A stretch of DNA of 64,000 bases from Bacillus inaquosorum KCTC 13429 (GCF_000332645.1 NZ_AMXN01000001.1:682001-746000), one strand, 5' to 3'; shown: positions 26,214-38,380, counted from the stretch's first letter. Made by a program: numbers and translations. The notes: generated by a model not told the origin, from the sequence alone.

Positions 26214-27620
26214 ATGTTCAATACGATTGGTGTCATAGGCTTAGGCGTAATGGGAAGCAATATCGCCTTAAACATGGCAAACAAAGGTGAAAACGTCGCA
26301 GTCTATAATTACACCAGAGATTTAACGGACCATCTTGTCCAAAAGCTGGATGGACAATCTCTCAGCCCGTACTACGAGCTTCAGGATTTTGTTCAATCGT
26401 TAGAGAAACCAAGAAAAATCTTTCTGATGGTCACAGCGGGTAAACCCGTAGATTCCGTCATCCAATCATTAATGCCTTTGCTTGAAGAAGGCGACGTCAT
26501 CATGGACGGGGGCAACTCCCACTATGAAGACACAGAAAGAAGATATGACGAGCTGAAGGAAAAGGGCATCGGCTACCTGGGAGTCGGCATTTCCGGCGGC
26601 GAAGTCGGCGCATTAACAGGGCCTTCCATCATGCCGGGCGGAGATCGCGAAGTCTATGAGAAAGCCGCTCCTATCCTGACGAAAATCGCAGCTCAAGTCG
26701 GAGATGACCCGTGCTGTGTCTATATCGGACCAAAAGGGGCAGGGCACTTTACAAAAATGGTGCACAACGGCATTGAGTATGCCGACATGCAGCTGATTGC
26801 AGAAGCGTATACGTTTCTGAGAGAAACGCTGCGTCTGCCGCTCGATGAAATTGCATCTATTTTTGAAACATGGAACCAAGGTGAGCTGAAAAGCTATTTA
26901 ATAGAGATTACAGCTGAGATTTTACGCAAAAAAGACGAGAAAACAGGACAGCCTCTGATCGATGTCATCCTTGATAAAACCGGACAAAAAGGCACCGGAA
27001 AATGGACGAGCATGCAGGCGATTGATAACGGCATCCCGTCCACCATCATCACAGAGTCCTTATTCGCCCGCTACTTGTCATCCTTAAAAGAAGAACGGAT
27101 GGCAGCTCAAGACGTGTTAGCAGGCCCAGAAGCCGAAGAAAAACACTTTGATAAAGACACTTGGATTGAATACGTCAGACAGGCTCTTTACATGGGGAAA
27201 GTATGCGCCTACGCACAAGGCTTTGCCCAATACAAAATGTCATCTGAGCTTTACGGATGGAACCTGCCGCTCAAAGACATCGCCTTGATTTTCCGAGGCG
27301 GCTGCATCATCCGCGCAGATTTCCTAAACGTGATCAGCGAAGCATTCAGCGAGCAGCCAAACCTGTCAAACCTGCTGATCGCGCCTTATTTCTCAGATAA
27401 GCTCCAAGCCTATCAAACAGGCCTGCGCAAAGTCGTTTGCGAGGGTATCAGCACTGGAATCTCGTTCCCATGCTTAACAACAGCCCTCTCTTATTATGAC
27501 GGCTACCGCACGGGACGTTCCAATGCGAACCTCTTGCAGGCGCAGCGCGATTACTTCGGCGCCCATACGTACGAACGGACAGATATGGACGGCGTTTTTC
27601 ACACGAATTGGTCTGAATAA
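26214..27620 (+). CDS. gntZ: 6-phosphogluconate dehydrogenase GntZ
   Basis: A 468-residue decarboxylating 6-phosphogluconate dehydrogenase. Seen: the Rossmann GVIGLGVMGSNIALNMA at the start, VGISGGEVGALTGPSIMPGG near residue 124 and the catalytic region GAGHFTKMVHNGIEYADMQ near 180 with Lys and Asn. It would convert 6-phosphogluconate to ribulose 5-phosphate and CO2. It is the last gene of the operon, followed by a strong terminator. It is a paralogue of the main housekeeping enzyme elsewhere in the genome. Confidence 0.95.
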   Translation: MFNTIGVIGLGVMGSNIALNMANKGENVAVYNYTRDLTDHLVQKLDGQSLSPYYELQDFVQSLEKPRKIFLMVTAGKPVDSVIQSLMPLLEEGDVIMDGGNSHYEDTERRYDELKEKGIGYLGVGISGGEVGALTGPSIMPGGDREVYEKAAPILTKIAAQVGDDPCCVYIGPKGAGHFTKMVHNGIEYADMQLIAEAYTFLRETLRLPLDEIASIFETWNQGELKSYLIEITAEILRKKDEKTGQPLIDVILDKTGQKGTGKWTSMQAIDNGIPSTIITESLFARYLSSLKEERMAAQDVLAGPEAEEKHFDKDTWIEYVRQALYMGKVCAYAQGFAQYKMSSELYGWNLPLKDIALIFRGGCIIRADFLNVISEAFSEQPNLSNLLIAPYFSDKLQAYQTGLRKVVCEGISTGISFPCLTTALSYYDGYRTGRSNANLLQAQRDYFGAHTYERTDMDGVFHTNWSE

Positions 27621-27626
27621 CAGTCA

Positions 27627-27668
27627 TAAAAAAACACGGTCAGTTTCAACTGAACCGTGTTTTTTTCA
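27627..27668 (+). terminator. Terminator of the gnt operon
   Basis: AAAAACACGGTxAGTT pairs with AACTxAACCGTGTTTTT, then T residues. Confidence 0.9.
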
Positions 27669-28008
27669 TCTATGATTTCTTCTATCTCAAATTACAGGAG
27701 ACAAGTTATGTTTTAAATATCATAAACAGTGATACAATAATAGCTAGAAACAATCCCCAAGATCATCATGTGACAGCATGCTTGCTGTTCCGTTCTATTC
27801 TGCTTTTGGTAATTGTCCTTTGCCGCTTGCCCATGGTGTCATTAAATGTTCAAATGCCTAAAACGGCTTGCATTCTGATTTACAAAAGTCCCTGAAAACC
27901 TTGTCTAATTGAGAATCAATCCATATCAATAATCTCATCTGTTATAAAAGAAATACCTAAATCATACCTATCACACCTTAAATAAGATGAAAAAAAGTAG
28001 GTTATGGC
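27669..28008. other. Gene-free region before the ahpC promoter
   Basis: About 340 bases without a supported gene on either strand. I see no convincing RNA structure, repeat or gene remnant. Confidence 0.5.
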
Positions 28009-28062
28009 TTGACAAAAAATATATATTAATTAATAATTCATATATAATTAGAATTATTATTG
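28009..28062 (+). promoter_or_regulatory. ahpC promoter and PerR box
   Basis: The -35 TTGACA is at 28009-28014, with a TAATAA/AATAAT -10 16-17 bp on. Just downstream TTAGAATTATTATTG (28048-28062) matches the PerR box consensus TTATAATNATTATAA, as expected for peroxide-inducible ahpCF. Confidence 0.85.
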
Positions 28063-28106
28063 AAAGCACATATGCTTTCTAATACATTTTAGGAGGAATA
28101 TACATT

Positions 28107-28670
28107 ATGTCTTTAATCGGTAAAGAAGTACTTCCATTCGAAGCAAAAGCATTCAAAAACGGTGAATTCATCGATGTAACAAACGAATCTCTGAAAGGCC
28201 AATGGAGCGTATTCTGCTTCTACCCAGCGGATTTCTCTTTCGTATGCCCAACTGAGCTTGAAGATCTTCAAAACCAATACGCTGCACTTAAAGAATTAGG
28301 TGTTGAAGTATACTCTATCTCTACAGATACTCACTTCGTACACAAAGGCTGGCATGACAGCTCTGAAAAAATCGGCAAAATCACTTACGCAATGATCGGT
28401 GACCCATCTCAAACGATCTCTCGCAACTTCGATGTTCTTGACGAAGAAACTGGTCTTGCTGACCGCGGAACATTCATCATCGATCCAGATGGCGTCATCC
28501 AAACTGTAGAAATCAATGCAGGTGGTATCGGCCGTGACGCAAGCAACCTGATCAGCAAAGTAAAAGCAGCACAATACGTTCGTCAAAACCCAGGTGAAGT
28601 TTGCCCGGCTAAATGGGAAGAAGGCGGCGAAACTCTTACACCTAGCCTTGATCTAGTAGGTAAAATCTAA
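28107..28670 (+). CDS. ahpC: Alkyl hydroperoxide reductase peroxiredoxin AhpC
   Basis: A 187-residue 2-Cys peroxiredoxin. The peroxidatic Cys47 is in [12 protein letters not shown] and the resolving Cys near 166 in [10 protein letters not shown]; the C-terminal extension fits the decameric AhpC class. It reduces hydrogen and organic peroxides using AhpF. The ATG follows AGGAGG. Codon choice looks biased toward highly expressed codons. A PerR box lies upstream and ahpF follows at 13 bases. Confidence 0.97.
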   Translation: MSLIGKEVLPFEAKAFKNGEFIDVTNESLKGQWSVFCFYPADFSFVCPTELEDLQNQYAALKELGVEVYSISTDTHFVHKGWHDSSEKIGKITYAMIGDPSQTISRNFDVLDEETGLADRGTFIIDPDGVIQTVEINAGGIGRDASNLISKVKAAQYVRQNPGEVCPAKWEEGGETLTPSLDLVGKI

Positions 28671-28683
28671 GGAGTGCATTCCA

Positions 28684-30213
28684 TTGGTACTTGATGCAAA
28701 TATCAAAGCACAATTAAATCAATACATGCAGCTAATTGAGAATGACATTGTTCTCAAAGTTAGCGCAGGCGAAGATGACACTTCAAAGGACATGCTGGCT
28801 CTTGTTGATGAGCTGGCTTCCATGTCATCTAAAATTTCAGTTGAAAAAGCTGAGTTAAACAGAACGCCAAGCTTCAGTGTCAATCGTGTCGGAGAAGACA
28901 CTGGCGTTACATTCGCCGGTATCCCTCTGGGCCATGAATTTACATCCTTAGTTTTGGCGCTGCTCCAAGTGAGCGGCAGACCGCCTAAGGTAGACCAAAA
29001 AGTCATTGATCAGGTGAAGAAGATCAGCGGTGAATACCACTTTGAATCTTATATCAGCCTGACATGCCACAACTGCCCTGACGTTGTACAAGCTTTAAAC
29101 ATGATGAGCGTGCTGAACCCGAACATTACGCACACAATGATCGACGGTGCGGCATACAAATCAGAAGTTGAAAGCAAAAACATCATGGCAGTGCCAACCG
29201 TTTACCTGAATGGTGAATCCTTCGGAAGCGGCCGTATGACGCTTGAAGAAATTCTTGCGAAAATGGGCAGCGGCGCAGATGCATCTGAGTTTGCTGACAA
29301 AGAGCCGTTTGACGTTCTTGTTGTCGGAGGCGGACCTGCTGGTGCAAGTGCAGCGATCTACACTGCGCGTAAAGGCATCCGCACTGGTGTTGTCGCTGAA
29401 CGCTTCGGCGGACAGGTTCTCGACACAATGAGCATCGAAAACTTCATCAGCGTCAAAGCGACTGAAGGTCCGAAACTTGCTGCAAGTCTTGAAGAGCACG
29501 TGAAGGAATATGATATTGATATCATGAACCTTCAGCGCGCAAAACGCCTCGAGAAGAAAGAGCTGTTCGAACTTGAACTTGAAAACGGCGCTGTCCTGAA
29601 AAGTAAAACAGTGATCCTTTCAACAGGTGCCCGCTGGCGCAATGTCAACGTACCTGGTGAACAAGAGTTCAAAAACAAAGGTGTCGCATACTGCCCGCAC
29701 TGTGATGGGCCATTGTTTGAAGGCAAAGACGTAGCGGTTATCGGCGGCGGAAACTCTGGTATCGAAGCAGCGATTGATCTCGCAGGCATCGTTAAACACG
29801 TTACTGTGCTTGAGTTCGCGCCGGATCTGAAAGCAGACGAAGTGCTGCAAAAACGGCTTTACAGCCTGCCTAACGTCACTGTCGTGAAAAACGCACAAAC
29901 GAAAGAAATCACAGGCGATCAGAGCGTAAACGGCATCACATACGTAGACCGCGAAACAGGCGAAGAAAAACACGTTGAACTCCAAGGTGTATTCGTCCAA
30001 ATCGGTCTCGTGCCAAACACAGAATGGTTAGACGGAACGGTTGAACGCAACCGCATCGGCGAAATCATCGTCGACAAACACGGCGCGACAAGCGTCCCAG
30101 GCTTATTCGCTGCGGGTGACTGTACAGACAGTGCATACAACCAAATCATTATTTCGATGGGATCAGGTGCAACTGCCGCTCTCGGCGCGTTTGATTACCT
30201 TATCCGTAACTAA
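28684..30213 (+). CDS. ahpF: AhpF, NADH-dependent AhpC reductase
   Basis: A 509-residue flavoprotein that passes electrons from NADH to AhpC. The N-terminal thioredoxin-like domain has the disulfide motif TCHNCPDV near residue 128, followed by the FAD motif [14 protein letters not shown] near 213, the redox-active YCPHCDGP near 337 and the NAD motif [19 protein letters not shown] near 350. The start is TTG 28684, preceded by AAGGAGTG, with the length known for AhpF. A terminator follows. Confidence 0.97.
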   Translation: MVLDANIKAQLNQYMQLIENDIVLKVSAGEDDTSKDMLALVDELASMSSKISVEKAELNRTPSFSVNRVGEDTGVTFAGIPLGHEFTSLVLALLQVSGRPPKVDQKVIDQVKKISGEYHFESYISLTCHNCPDVVQALNMMSVLNPNITHTMIDGAAYKSEVESKNIMAVPTVYLNGESFGSGRMTLEEILAKMGSGADASEFADKEPFDVLVVGGGPAGASAAIYTARKGIRTGVVAERFGGQVLDTMSIENFISVKATEGPKLAASLEEHVKEYDIDIMNLQRAKRLEKKELFELELENGAVLKSKTVILSTGARWRNVNVPGEQEFKNKGVAYCPHCDGPLFEGKDVAVIGGGNSGIEAAIDLAGIVKHVTVLEFAPDLKADEVLQKRLYSLPNVTVVKNAQTKEITGDQSVNGITYVDRETGEEKHVELQGVFVQIGLVPNTEWLDGTVERNRIGEIIVDKHGATSVPGLFAAGDCTDSAYNQIIISMGSGATAALGAFDYLIRN

Positions 30214-30225
30214 TACAAGAAAGCC

Positions 30226-30267
30226 GCAATATTGCCAGATTGGCAGCATCGCGGCTTTCTTTTTTAT
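30226..30267 (+). terminator. Terminator of ahpCF
   Basis: Stem AAGAAAGCCGC with GCGGCTTTCTT, containing an inner hairpin (TTGCCAGATTGGCA), followed by T residues. Confidence 0.85.
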
Positions 30268-30324
30268 TCCAAAAATATTGCATGTTTTATACAATTGTAA
30301 TATAGTTGTAATGTTAGTGAATGG

Positions 30325-31677
30325 TCACTTCACACTCAGCATATTTGCTGTTTTTAAAGCGATACGCACTGATTTCCTATTTAAAGTGCCCTGATACTTT
30401 TTGACCTTGTTTTTCAGATCTTTAATGGTTTTTTCCTTTTTGGCATTTTCTAACGCCATAAGCGCTTCCCAGCGTTTCGCTGTTTCTGTGGAACTGCAGC
30501 CGCTAACTGTAGTCACAGGCGGAAGAAGCTTTGTGTTAGATAGCTTTTCGTCAAAAGGAACGGTATCAGGAATCGCTTTTTCTTTATAAATATGGTCCAA
30601 TTCATTTTGATTCAGGAAGCTGATGAAATGGTCAAAGTTTTGCGCTTGCCGTTTTTCAGGCTGATGAAAATCAAGTGTTTCAATTAATTCTGACAGTTTT
30701 GTTTGCTCCGTTATCTCATTTGCCATGACATGCGTTAACTGATGGTACTCAGCTAATTCCCGCATTCTCGCATCTTTCGGAAGCAAAAGGCTCGGTGTTC
30801 CGGCAATCGTCGCTGCGATATTTCCATGCAGCCTTGCGCCAAAGCTTAAATCAGCTTGTCTCAGGAAATCCAGCCATGTCGGCACATTTAAAAAGAACCG
30901 GACTCTATCATTCTGATAAGCTGGATCGTCCATGCTGACCGGGTAATTATCGGCAGGCTTCGCTATCGCAGGCGCACCAGCATACGTTAGAATCATCTCT
31001 TTTCGCCATTGCGGGATAAAGTAATGATTCAGGAACTCTTTCATGCTTCTCGTAATGAAGTCCAGCACATGCTTAGGAGACAGCCTTGATGAGTTAACCG
31101 TCACCATTGATTCTGGTGTGATATGGGTTTCTCTTATCTTCAGTTCTCTTCCAAACGCATACATAGACGGACAGCCAATTACAGTATGGTCAATACCTTC
31201 ACGGAATCCTAATCTGGAAAGGTATTTCGCTGTAATCTCACCGCGGACACCGATCATATTTGATCTCTCCAGCACGGCACTCACAAACGCCTTTACATCC
31301 TCATCAAAAGGAAAACCTTCATTTAATTTTGGTTCAAACGGAGCCCGTAAACCAACACCAATCACAACAACCGGAATGGTTAGTTTCTTAATTAATTGGG
31401 TATATTTCCGTAAAGAAGGCACGAAATCCTCGCGGAATGCATCTGCCAGCGGAATAATATACATATCATATGTTTTATTAATTTTTTCAGCGTCTGCTGG
31501 ATGAATCCGATAATAATCAGGAGTAATCGTCGTTCCTTCTGTCATCAGCGTACGAAACACACTGTAGGCATATACTAAGTTTCCTACGTTGCCGCCAATG
31601 GAGTTGCGAACAATCATTTCAGCTGCATCGAATGTATCAAATGGTGATATGCCAGCTCTTATTAATATGTTTTTCAA
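30325..31677 (-). CDS. Polysaccharide pyruvyl transferase-family protein
   Basis: A 450-residue protein whose first 370 residues fit the pyruvyl transferase superfamily: N-terminal NILIRAGISPFDTFDAAEMIVRNSIGGNVGNLVYAYSVFRTL-type start, VVVIGVGLRAP near 105 and ADLSFGARLHGNIAATIAGTPSLLLPKD near 272, the conserved catalytic block. A lysine-rich, probably helical tail of about 60 residues follows. The start is a TTG with AAGGGG upstream. It probably modifies a surface or teichoic/exopolysaccharide sugar; acceptor unknown. I do not recall it between ahpF and bglA in 168, so it is probably accessory. Confidence 0.75.
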   Translation of the reverse strand: MKNILIRAGISPFDTFDAAEMIVRNSIGGNVGNLVYAYSVFRTLMTEGTTITPDYYRIHPADAEKINKTYDMYIIPLADAFREDFVPSLRKYTQLIKKLTIPVVVIGVGLRAPFEPKLNEGFPFDEDVKAFVSAVLERSNMIGVRGEITAKYLSRLGFREGIDHTVIGCPSMYAFGRELKIRETHITPESMVTVNSSRLSPKHVLDFITRSMKEFLNHYFIPQWRKEMILTYAGAPAIAKPADNYPVSMDDPAYQNDRVRFFLNVPTWLDFLRQADLSFGARLHGNIAATIAGTPSLLLPKDARMRELAEYHQLTHVMANEITEQTKLSELIETLDFHQPEKRQAQNFDHFISFLNQNELDHIYKEKAIPDTVPFDEKLSNTKLLPPVTTVSGCSSTETAKRWEALMALENAKKEKTIKDLKNKVKKYQGTLNRKSVRIALKTANMLSVK

Positions 31678-31915
31678 TGTGATGTTGCCCCTTCCTATCC
31701 AAATTTTAATTAGGAGATTTGCTCAGGGAATTCTATCATGATCTTAAAATTTTCTGTCAGACACCCGCTTTCATCTCTTTTTTACTCACAAACTCTCTCC
31801 CTTTCTTCCGTTCTAATATTAAATTATACAAAAAAGCATCTCACAGGTGAAATCATAACATAGCAATCAACACTGGTAATCTATTCCCATTACTGGATAT
31901 CGGGTCGGATCACAC

Positions 31916-31964
31916 TAAAAAAACCCGAACCAGGCACTCCGGTAAAAGTGCTCGATTCGGGCCA
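31916..31964 (-). terminator. Terminator of the beta-glucoside operon
   Basis: On the minus strand CCCGAA and TTCGGG enclose an inner GCACT/AGTGC stem and are followed by seven T residues, just downstream of bglA. Confidence 0.85.
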
Positions 31965-31969
31965 GCTGC

Positions 31970-33412
<1,443 letters not shown>

Positions 33413-33422
33413 TTATTCCTCC

Positions 33423-35291
33423 TCAGCTTACGACTGTAAATAATTTTTGGTCTAACGTACTTTCTTCAAGATCCTCGATGAGAATTTCCTGATATGCATG
33501 TGAATTCGTGATGATGACCGGGGTAATCGTTGTTAACCCTTTCTCTTCAATGAAAGCTTTATCAAACTCAGCAAGCACTTCGCCTTTTTTGACGGTATCG
33601 CCCTCTTTGACCTTCAAGGAAAAAGGAGTGCCGTCTAATGTCACCGTATCCAGTCCGATGTGCACAAGCAATTCAACACCAGATGCTGAACGCAGGCCGA
33701 TCGCATGCTTCGTAGGCGCCACCATGACAACGGTTCCGTCAAACGGGGCATAGAGCTTGTTATCGGACGGCTCAATCGCCAACCCTTGTCCCATCGCACC
33801 TGAGCTAAATACCTCGTCAGGCACGTTAGATAGCGGGATGACCTTGCCGCTAAACGGAGCATATACGGTTTCCTCATTCGCCTGTGTCGTTTGAAGATGT
33901 TCCTTTTCCGGCTGTGCAGCAGTATCCTCACCGTAGCCAAAGATCTGAATCAGCACAACAGGGAGAATCACCGCAATCGCAGCACCGATTAAAATGCCCC
34001 AGAATGATGTCGGGAATTGTTCATTGATGCCATTGACGACTGTCAGCGGCCCTGGAAGTCCCGCATAGGCAAAGTAATACGGATTGAAAAAGCTTGCCAC
34101 GACTGCGCCAACCGCGCCGGACATACAGCCAAAGATAAACGGCTTCTTAAATCTCAAGGTCACACCGTAGATCGCCGGCTCTGTAATACCAAATAGCCCC
34201 GTGATCCCAGCTGAAACGCTGACTTTTCTCGTTTCCTTGTTTCTCGCTTTCAGGATGACACCGAGTACGGCCCCAACCTGGGCGATGACCGCAATCGTTT
34301 GATATGCTTGGAACGAATCCCGACCGTATAAATCAAAGTTTGCCAATACCATCGGCGTGATGCCCCAATGTACACCAAAGATGACGATGACCTGCCAGAA
34401 TGCACCGATGATTGCTCCAGCCAAAGCCGGCACGTTTTCCGCCAAAAAGTTGTAACCGTTTGCAATCCCATTTGCGCCTAATGTTGTCACAGGGCCAATC
34501 AGAAGTATCGTTAACGGCACCATAATGACCATGCATACAAACGGAACAAACAACGGTCTGACCACTTCGTTCATTCTCTTATTCAAGAATCGTTCTACAT
34601 AAGACAAAATCCACACTAAAAATAATGGCGGCAGCACGGAAGACGTGTATGTCGTTTCCGATAAGGCAATCCCTAAGAAAGAAATACTCTTTCCATCTGC
34701 GATTTGAGCTGCCATCTCCGCCCATGTCGGACTGACTAACGCGGCACAGCACGCTACAGCGATATACGTGTTTGTTTTAAAATGCTTTGATGCCGTAATC
34801 GCGATAAAAATAGGCAAAAACGTAAACGGCGCCCAAGATATGAAACTGAAAACCTGATAAACTCCTGTTTTCTCAAAGCCATTAAACAATAAGTTAATTA
34901 TAATGAGTGCACCTTGCAAAATACCGGCAGCGGCCAGAATGTATACAAACGGCGCAAACACTGCTGACATCGTCGTAATGATCCGATTCAATATCGTTCC
35001 TTTATTCTCACCCTGTTCGCCAGACAGATCAATATGGACCAGCTTTGAAAATTCCTCGTACACTTCCCCTACGTGTTGTCCAATGACAACCTGGAATTGG
35101 CCGCTGTTCTCCACAACCGTAATGACGCCGGGCATCGACTTTACGATATCCTTCGCTTTGGGGTTAGACCGCTTCAGCACCAACCGAAGCCTCGTCGCGC
35201 AGCGAGAAGCTCCAATCACATTCTCTTCCCCGCCAACGGCCTCCAAAATGTCTTTCGCTAGTCTCGTATAATCTCTCACTTTACCCGACAT
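33423..35291 (-). CDS. Beta-glucoside-specific PTS permease EIIBCA, intact
   Basis: A 622-residue three-domain phosphotransferase permease. EIIB is near residues 1-85 with the phosphorylated Cys in GASRCATRLRLVL. EIIC is near 100-455 with about ten membrane segments and the GITEPAIYG motif. EIIA is near 480-610 with LLVHIGLDTVTLDGTPF carrying the active His. ATG 35291 follows GGGGTGG. It is upstream of bglA on the same strand and divergent from yydK, so it is the expected BglA partner. As I recall, 168 keeps only a fragment (yyzE) at this place, so this may be the ancestral complete gene. Confidence 0.9.
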   Translation of the reverse strand: MSGKVRDYTRLAKDILEAVGGEENVIGASRCATRLRLVLKRSNPKAKDIVKSMPGVITVVENSGQFQVVIGQHVGEVYEEFSKLVHIDLSGEQGENKGTILNRIITTMSAVFAPFVYILAAAGILQGALIIINLLFNGFEKTGVYQVFSFISWAPFTFLPIFIAITASKHFKTNTYIAVACCAALVSPTWAEMAAQIADGKSISFLGIALSETTYTSSVLPPLFLVWILSYVERFLNKRMNEVVRPLFVPFVCMVIMVPLTILLIGPVTTLGANGIANGYNFLAENVPALAGAIIGAFWQVIVIFGVHWGITPMVLANFDLYGRDSFQAYQTIAVIAQVGAVLGVILKARNKETRKVSVSAGITGLFGITEPAIYGVTLRFKKPFIFGCMSGAVGAVVASFFNPYYFAYAGLPGPLTVVNGINEQFPTSFWGILIGAAIAVILPVVLIQIFGYGEDTAAQPEKEHLQTTQANEETVYAPFSGKVIPLSNVPDEVFSSGAMGQGLAIEPSDNKLYAPFDGTVVMVAPTKHAIGLRSASGVELLVHIGLDTVTLDGTPFSLKVKEGDTVKKGEVLAEFDKAFIEEKGLTTITPVIITNSHAYQEILIEDLEESTLDQKLFTVVS

Positions 35292-35310
35292 TTTCACCCA
35301 CCCCTTAGTT

Positions 35311-35346
35311 TTGGTTGCGCTTTCATTATAATTGTACCGGTATAAT
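35311..35346 (-). promoter_or_regulatory. cre-like site and GntR-type operator for the PTS-bglA operon
   Basis: ATTGTACCGGTATAAT (35331-35346) is a palindrome suited to a YydK-type (HutC subfamily) GntR repressor. Beside it, on the minus strand, ATGAAAGCGCAACCAA (35311-35326) fits the cre consensus with one deviation, suggesting CcpA repression. Confidence 0.7.
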
Positions 35347-35448
35347 TTATCAATACCCAAACAAAACATTTTGACACCGACTATCATTGTAAGCGGTTTA
35401 TGCTATAATTTTGGCAAGTGAAACTAAACGAATAAATGAGGAATGCGT

Positions 35449-36159
35449 ATGTTAAAGTACCAGCAAATCGCAGCGGAAATTGAAACATATATAGAAGAAC
35501 ACCAGCTCAAACAGGGAGACAAACTGCCAGTGCTAGAAACCCTCATGGCCCAGTTTGAAGTCAGCAAAAGTACAATCACAAAGTCCCTGGATCTATTAGA
35601 GCAAAAAGGCGCGATCTTTCAGCTCAGAGGGAGCGGCATCTTCGTCAGAAAGCATAAACGAAAAGGCTACCTCAGCCTCCTGTCGAATCAGGGCTTTAAA
35701 AAAGACCTCGAGGATTTCAACGTCACCTCAAAGGTCATCGAACTGGACGTGAGAAAGCCAACACCGGAAGCTGCAGAAAACCTGAACATCGGAATTGACG
35801 AGGACATCTACTATGTCAAAAGGGTCCGCTACATCAACGGCCAAACTCTTTGCTACGAAGAATCCTACTACAACAAATCTATCGTGACGTATTTAAACAA
35901 CGAAATCGTCTCTCACTCGATCTTCCACTACATCCGGGAAGGACTGGGATTGAAGATTGGTTTTTCTGATTTGTTTCTTCACGTGGGTCAGCTGACTGAG
36001 GAGGAAGCGGAGTATTTGGAGTTGGAGGCTGGACTGCCGAAGCTGTATATAGAAAGTATTTTTCATCTGACGAATGGACAGCCGTTTGATTACTCGAAGA
36101 TTTCCTATAATTATGAGCAGTCGCAGTTTGTGGTGCAGGCTAATAGTTTTTTGTTGTGA
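35449..36159 (+). CDS. yydK: GntR/HutC-family regulator YydK
   Basis: A 236-residue regulator with an N-terminal winged helix (YQQIAAEIETYIEEHQLKQGDKLPVLETLMAQFEVSKSTITKSLDLLEQKG) and a C-terminal UTRA ligand domain (YYVKRVRYINGQTLCYEESYY near residue 124, then DYSKISYNYEQSQF). It resembles trehalose/beta-glucoside operon repressors that sense a sugar phosphate. ATG 35449 follows AGGAATG. Divergence from the PTS-bglA operon suggests it controls that operon (inference). Confidence 0.9.
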   Translation: MLKYQQIAAEIETYIEEHQLKQGDKLPVLETLMAQFEVSKSTITKSLDLLEQKGAIFQLRGSGIFVRKHKRKGYLSLLSNQGFKKDLEDFNVTSKVIELDVRKPTPEAAENLNIGIDEDIYYVKRVRYINGQTLCYEESYYNKSIVTYLNNEIVSHSIFHYIREGLGLKIGFSDLFLHVGQLTEEEAEYLELEAGLPKLYIESIFHLTNGQPFDYSKISYNYEQSQFVVQANSFLL

Positions 36160-36454
36160 AATAACGCTCAACCTGCAGAAAGTGAAAGAGACCAAGAACA
36201 ATTTATTCTTGGTCTTTTTTCTGAATGACTTACCCGACATTCTTGCAGCCTTAGCTTTCTCTTCTGTTTTCTGCTTTATCTATATCCTCGCTCATCCCAG
36301 CACCTCTTTCCTCGTTTTAATTGTCTCTAAAAGCAGTTATGCGTTACTATCATATAAAGGTCCAATGTTTAAAAATAATGTCATACTTTTAAATTCACCT
36401 TATCATGCAAATGCTCATAAATAGGGGTTTATTCTAAAAAGGGGATGGACGATT

Positions 36455-38380
36455 TTGGAAAGCAAGTACTTAGATCTACTCGCACAAAAATATGATTGTG
36501 AAGAAAAAGTGGTAACGGAAATCATTAATTTAAAAGCGATACTGAACCTGCCAAAGGGCACTGAGCATTTTGTCAGTGATTTGCACGGGGAGTATCAGGC
36601 ATTCCAGCACGTGCTGCGTAATGGTTCAGGACGAGTCAAAGAGAAGATACGCGACATCTTCAGCGGTGTCATTTACGATAGAGAAATTGATGAATTAGCG
36701 GCATTGGTCTATTATCCGGAAGACAAACTGAAGTTAATCAAACATGACTTTGATGCGAAAGAAGCATTAAACGAGTGGTATAAAGAAACGATTAACCGAA
36801 TGATTAAGCTCGTTTCTTATTGCTCCTCCAAGTATACCCGCTCCAAACTGCGCAAAGCACTGCCTGCCCAGTTTGCTTATATTACGGAGGAGCTGTTATA
36901 CAAAACAGAACAAGCTGGCAACAAGGAGCAATATTACTCCGAAATCATTGAACAGATCATTGAACTTGGCCAAGCCGATAAGCTGATCACCGGCCTTGCT
37001 TACAGCGTTCAGCGATTGGTGGTCGACCATCTGCATGTGGTCGGCGATATTTACGACCGCGGCCCGCAGCCGGATAGAATTATGGAAGAACTGATCAACT
37101 ATCATTCTGTCGATATTCAGTGGGGAAATCACGATGTCCTTTGGATCGGCGCCTATTCCGGTTCCAAAGTATGTCTGGCCAATATTATCCGTATCTGTGC
37201 CCGCTATGACAATCTGGACATTATTGAAGACGTGTACGGCATCAACCTGAGACCGCTGCTGAACCTGGCCGAAAAATATTACGATGATAATCCAGCGTTC
37301 CGTCCAAAAGCAGACGACAACAGGCCAGAGGATGAGATTAAGCAAATCACCAAAATCCATCAAGCGATTGCGATGATCCAATTCAAACTCGAGAGCCCGA
37401 TTATCAAGAGACGGCCGAACTTTAATATGGAAGAGCGGCTGTTATTAGAGAAAATAGATTATGACAAAAATGAAATCACGCTAAACGGAAAAACATATCA
37501 ACTGGAAAACACCTGCTTTGCGACGGTTAATCCGGAACAGCCAGATCAGCTATTAGAAGAAGAAGCAGAAGTCATAGACAAGCTGCTATTCTCTGTCCAG
37601 CATTCCGAAAAGCTGGGCCGCCATATGAATTTTATGATGAAAAAAGGCAGCCTTTATTTAAAATATAACGGCAACCTGTTGATTCACGGCTGTATTCCTG
37701 TCGATGAAAACGGCAATATGGAGACGATGATGATTGAGGATAAATCGTATGCGGGCCGTGAGCTGCTCGATGTATTTGAACGATTCTTACGGGAAGCGTT
37801 TGCCCACCCGGAAGAAACCGATGATCTGGCGACAGATATGGCTTGGTATTTATGGACAGGCGAGTATTCCTCCCTCTTCGGAAAACGCGCCATGACGACA
37901 TTTGAGCGCTATTTCATCAAAGAGAAGGAAACGCATAAAGAGAAGAAAAACCCGTATTATTATTTACGCGAAGACGAGGCAACCTGCCGAAACATCCTGG
38001 CAGAATTCGGCCTCAATCCAGATCACGGCCATATCATCAACGGCCATACACCCGTAAAAGAAATCGAAGGAGAAGACCCAATCAAAGCAAACGGAAAAAT
38101 GATCGTCATCGACGGCGGCTTCTCCAAAGCCTACCAGTCCACAACAGGCATCGCCGGCTACACACTGCTATACAACTCCTACGGCATGCAGCTCGTCGCC
38201 CATAAACACTTCAACTCCAAGGCAGAAGTCCTAAGCACCGGAACCGACGTCTTAACGGTGAAACGATTAGTGGACAAAGAGCTTGAGCGAAAGAAAGTGA
38301 AGGAAACGAATGTGGGTGAGGAATTGCTACAGGAAGTTGCGATTTTGGAGAGTTTGCGGGAGTATCGGTATATGAAGTGA
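36455..38380 (+). CDS. fbp: Fructose-1,6-bisphosphatase class III, Fbp
   Basis: A 641-residue class III fructose-1,6-bisphosphatase of the Mn-dependent calcineurin-like fold, acting in gluconeogenesis. Metallophosphatase motifs are visible: [15 protein letters not shown] near residue 41, [13 protein letters not shown] near 195, [13 protein letters not shown] near 220 and [11 protein letters not shown] near 530. The start is TTG 36455, 5-9 bases after AAAAAGGGG. A longer form has been annotated in 168 from an ATG about 30 codons upstream, but here a TAG at 36422-36424 interrupts that reading frame. Confidence 0.93.
   Translation: MESKYLDLLAQKYDCEEKVVTEIINLKAILNLPKGTEHFVSDLHGEYQAFQHVLRNGSGRVKEKIRDIFSGVIYDREIDELAALVYYPEDKLKLIKHDFDAKEALNEWYKETINRMIKLVSYCSSKYTRSKLRKALPAQFAYITEELLYKTEQAGNKEQYYSEIIEQIIELGQADKLITGLAYSVQRLVVDHLHVVGDIYDRGPQPDRIMEELINYHSVDIQWGNHDVLWIGAYSGSKVCLANIIRICARYDNLDIIEDVYGINLRPLLNLAEKYYDDNPAFRPKADDNRPEDEIKQITKIHQAIAMIQFKLESPIIKRRPNFNMEERLLLEKIDYDKNEITLNGKTYQLENTCFATVNPEQPDQLLEEEAEVIDKLLFSVQHSEKLGRHMNFMMKKGSLYLKYNGNLLIHGCIPVDENGNMETMMIEDKSYAGRELLDVFERFLREAFAHPEETDDLATDMAWYLWTGEYSSLFGKRAMTTFERYFIKEKETHKEKKNPYYYLREDEATCRNILAEFGLNPDHGHIINGHTPVKEIEGEDPIKANGKMIVIDGGFSKAYQSTTGIAGYTLLYNSYGMQLVAHKHFNSKAEVLSTGTDVLTVKRLVDKELERKKVKETNVGEELLQEVAILESLREYRYMK

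Noticed and set aside
28719-30149. Antisense open frames inside ahpF
   Set aside because: Several frames are open opposite this highly biased gene but lack ribosome binding sites and family resemblance.
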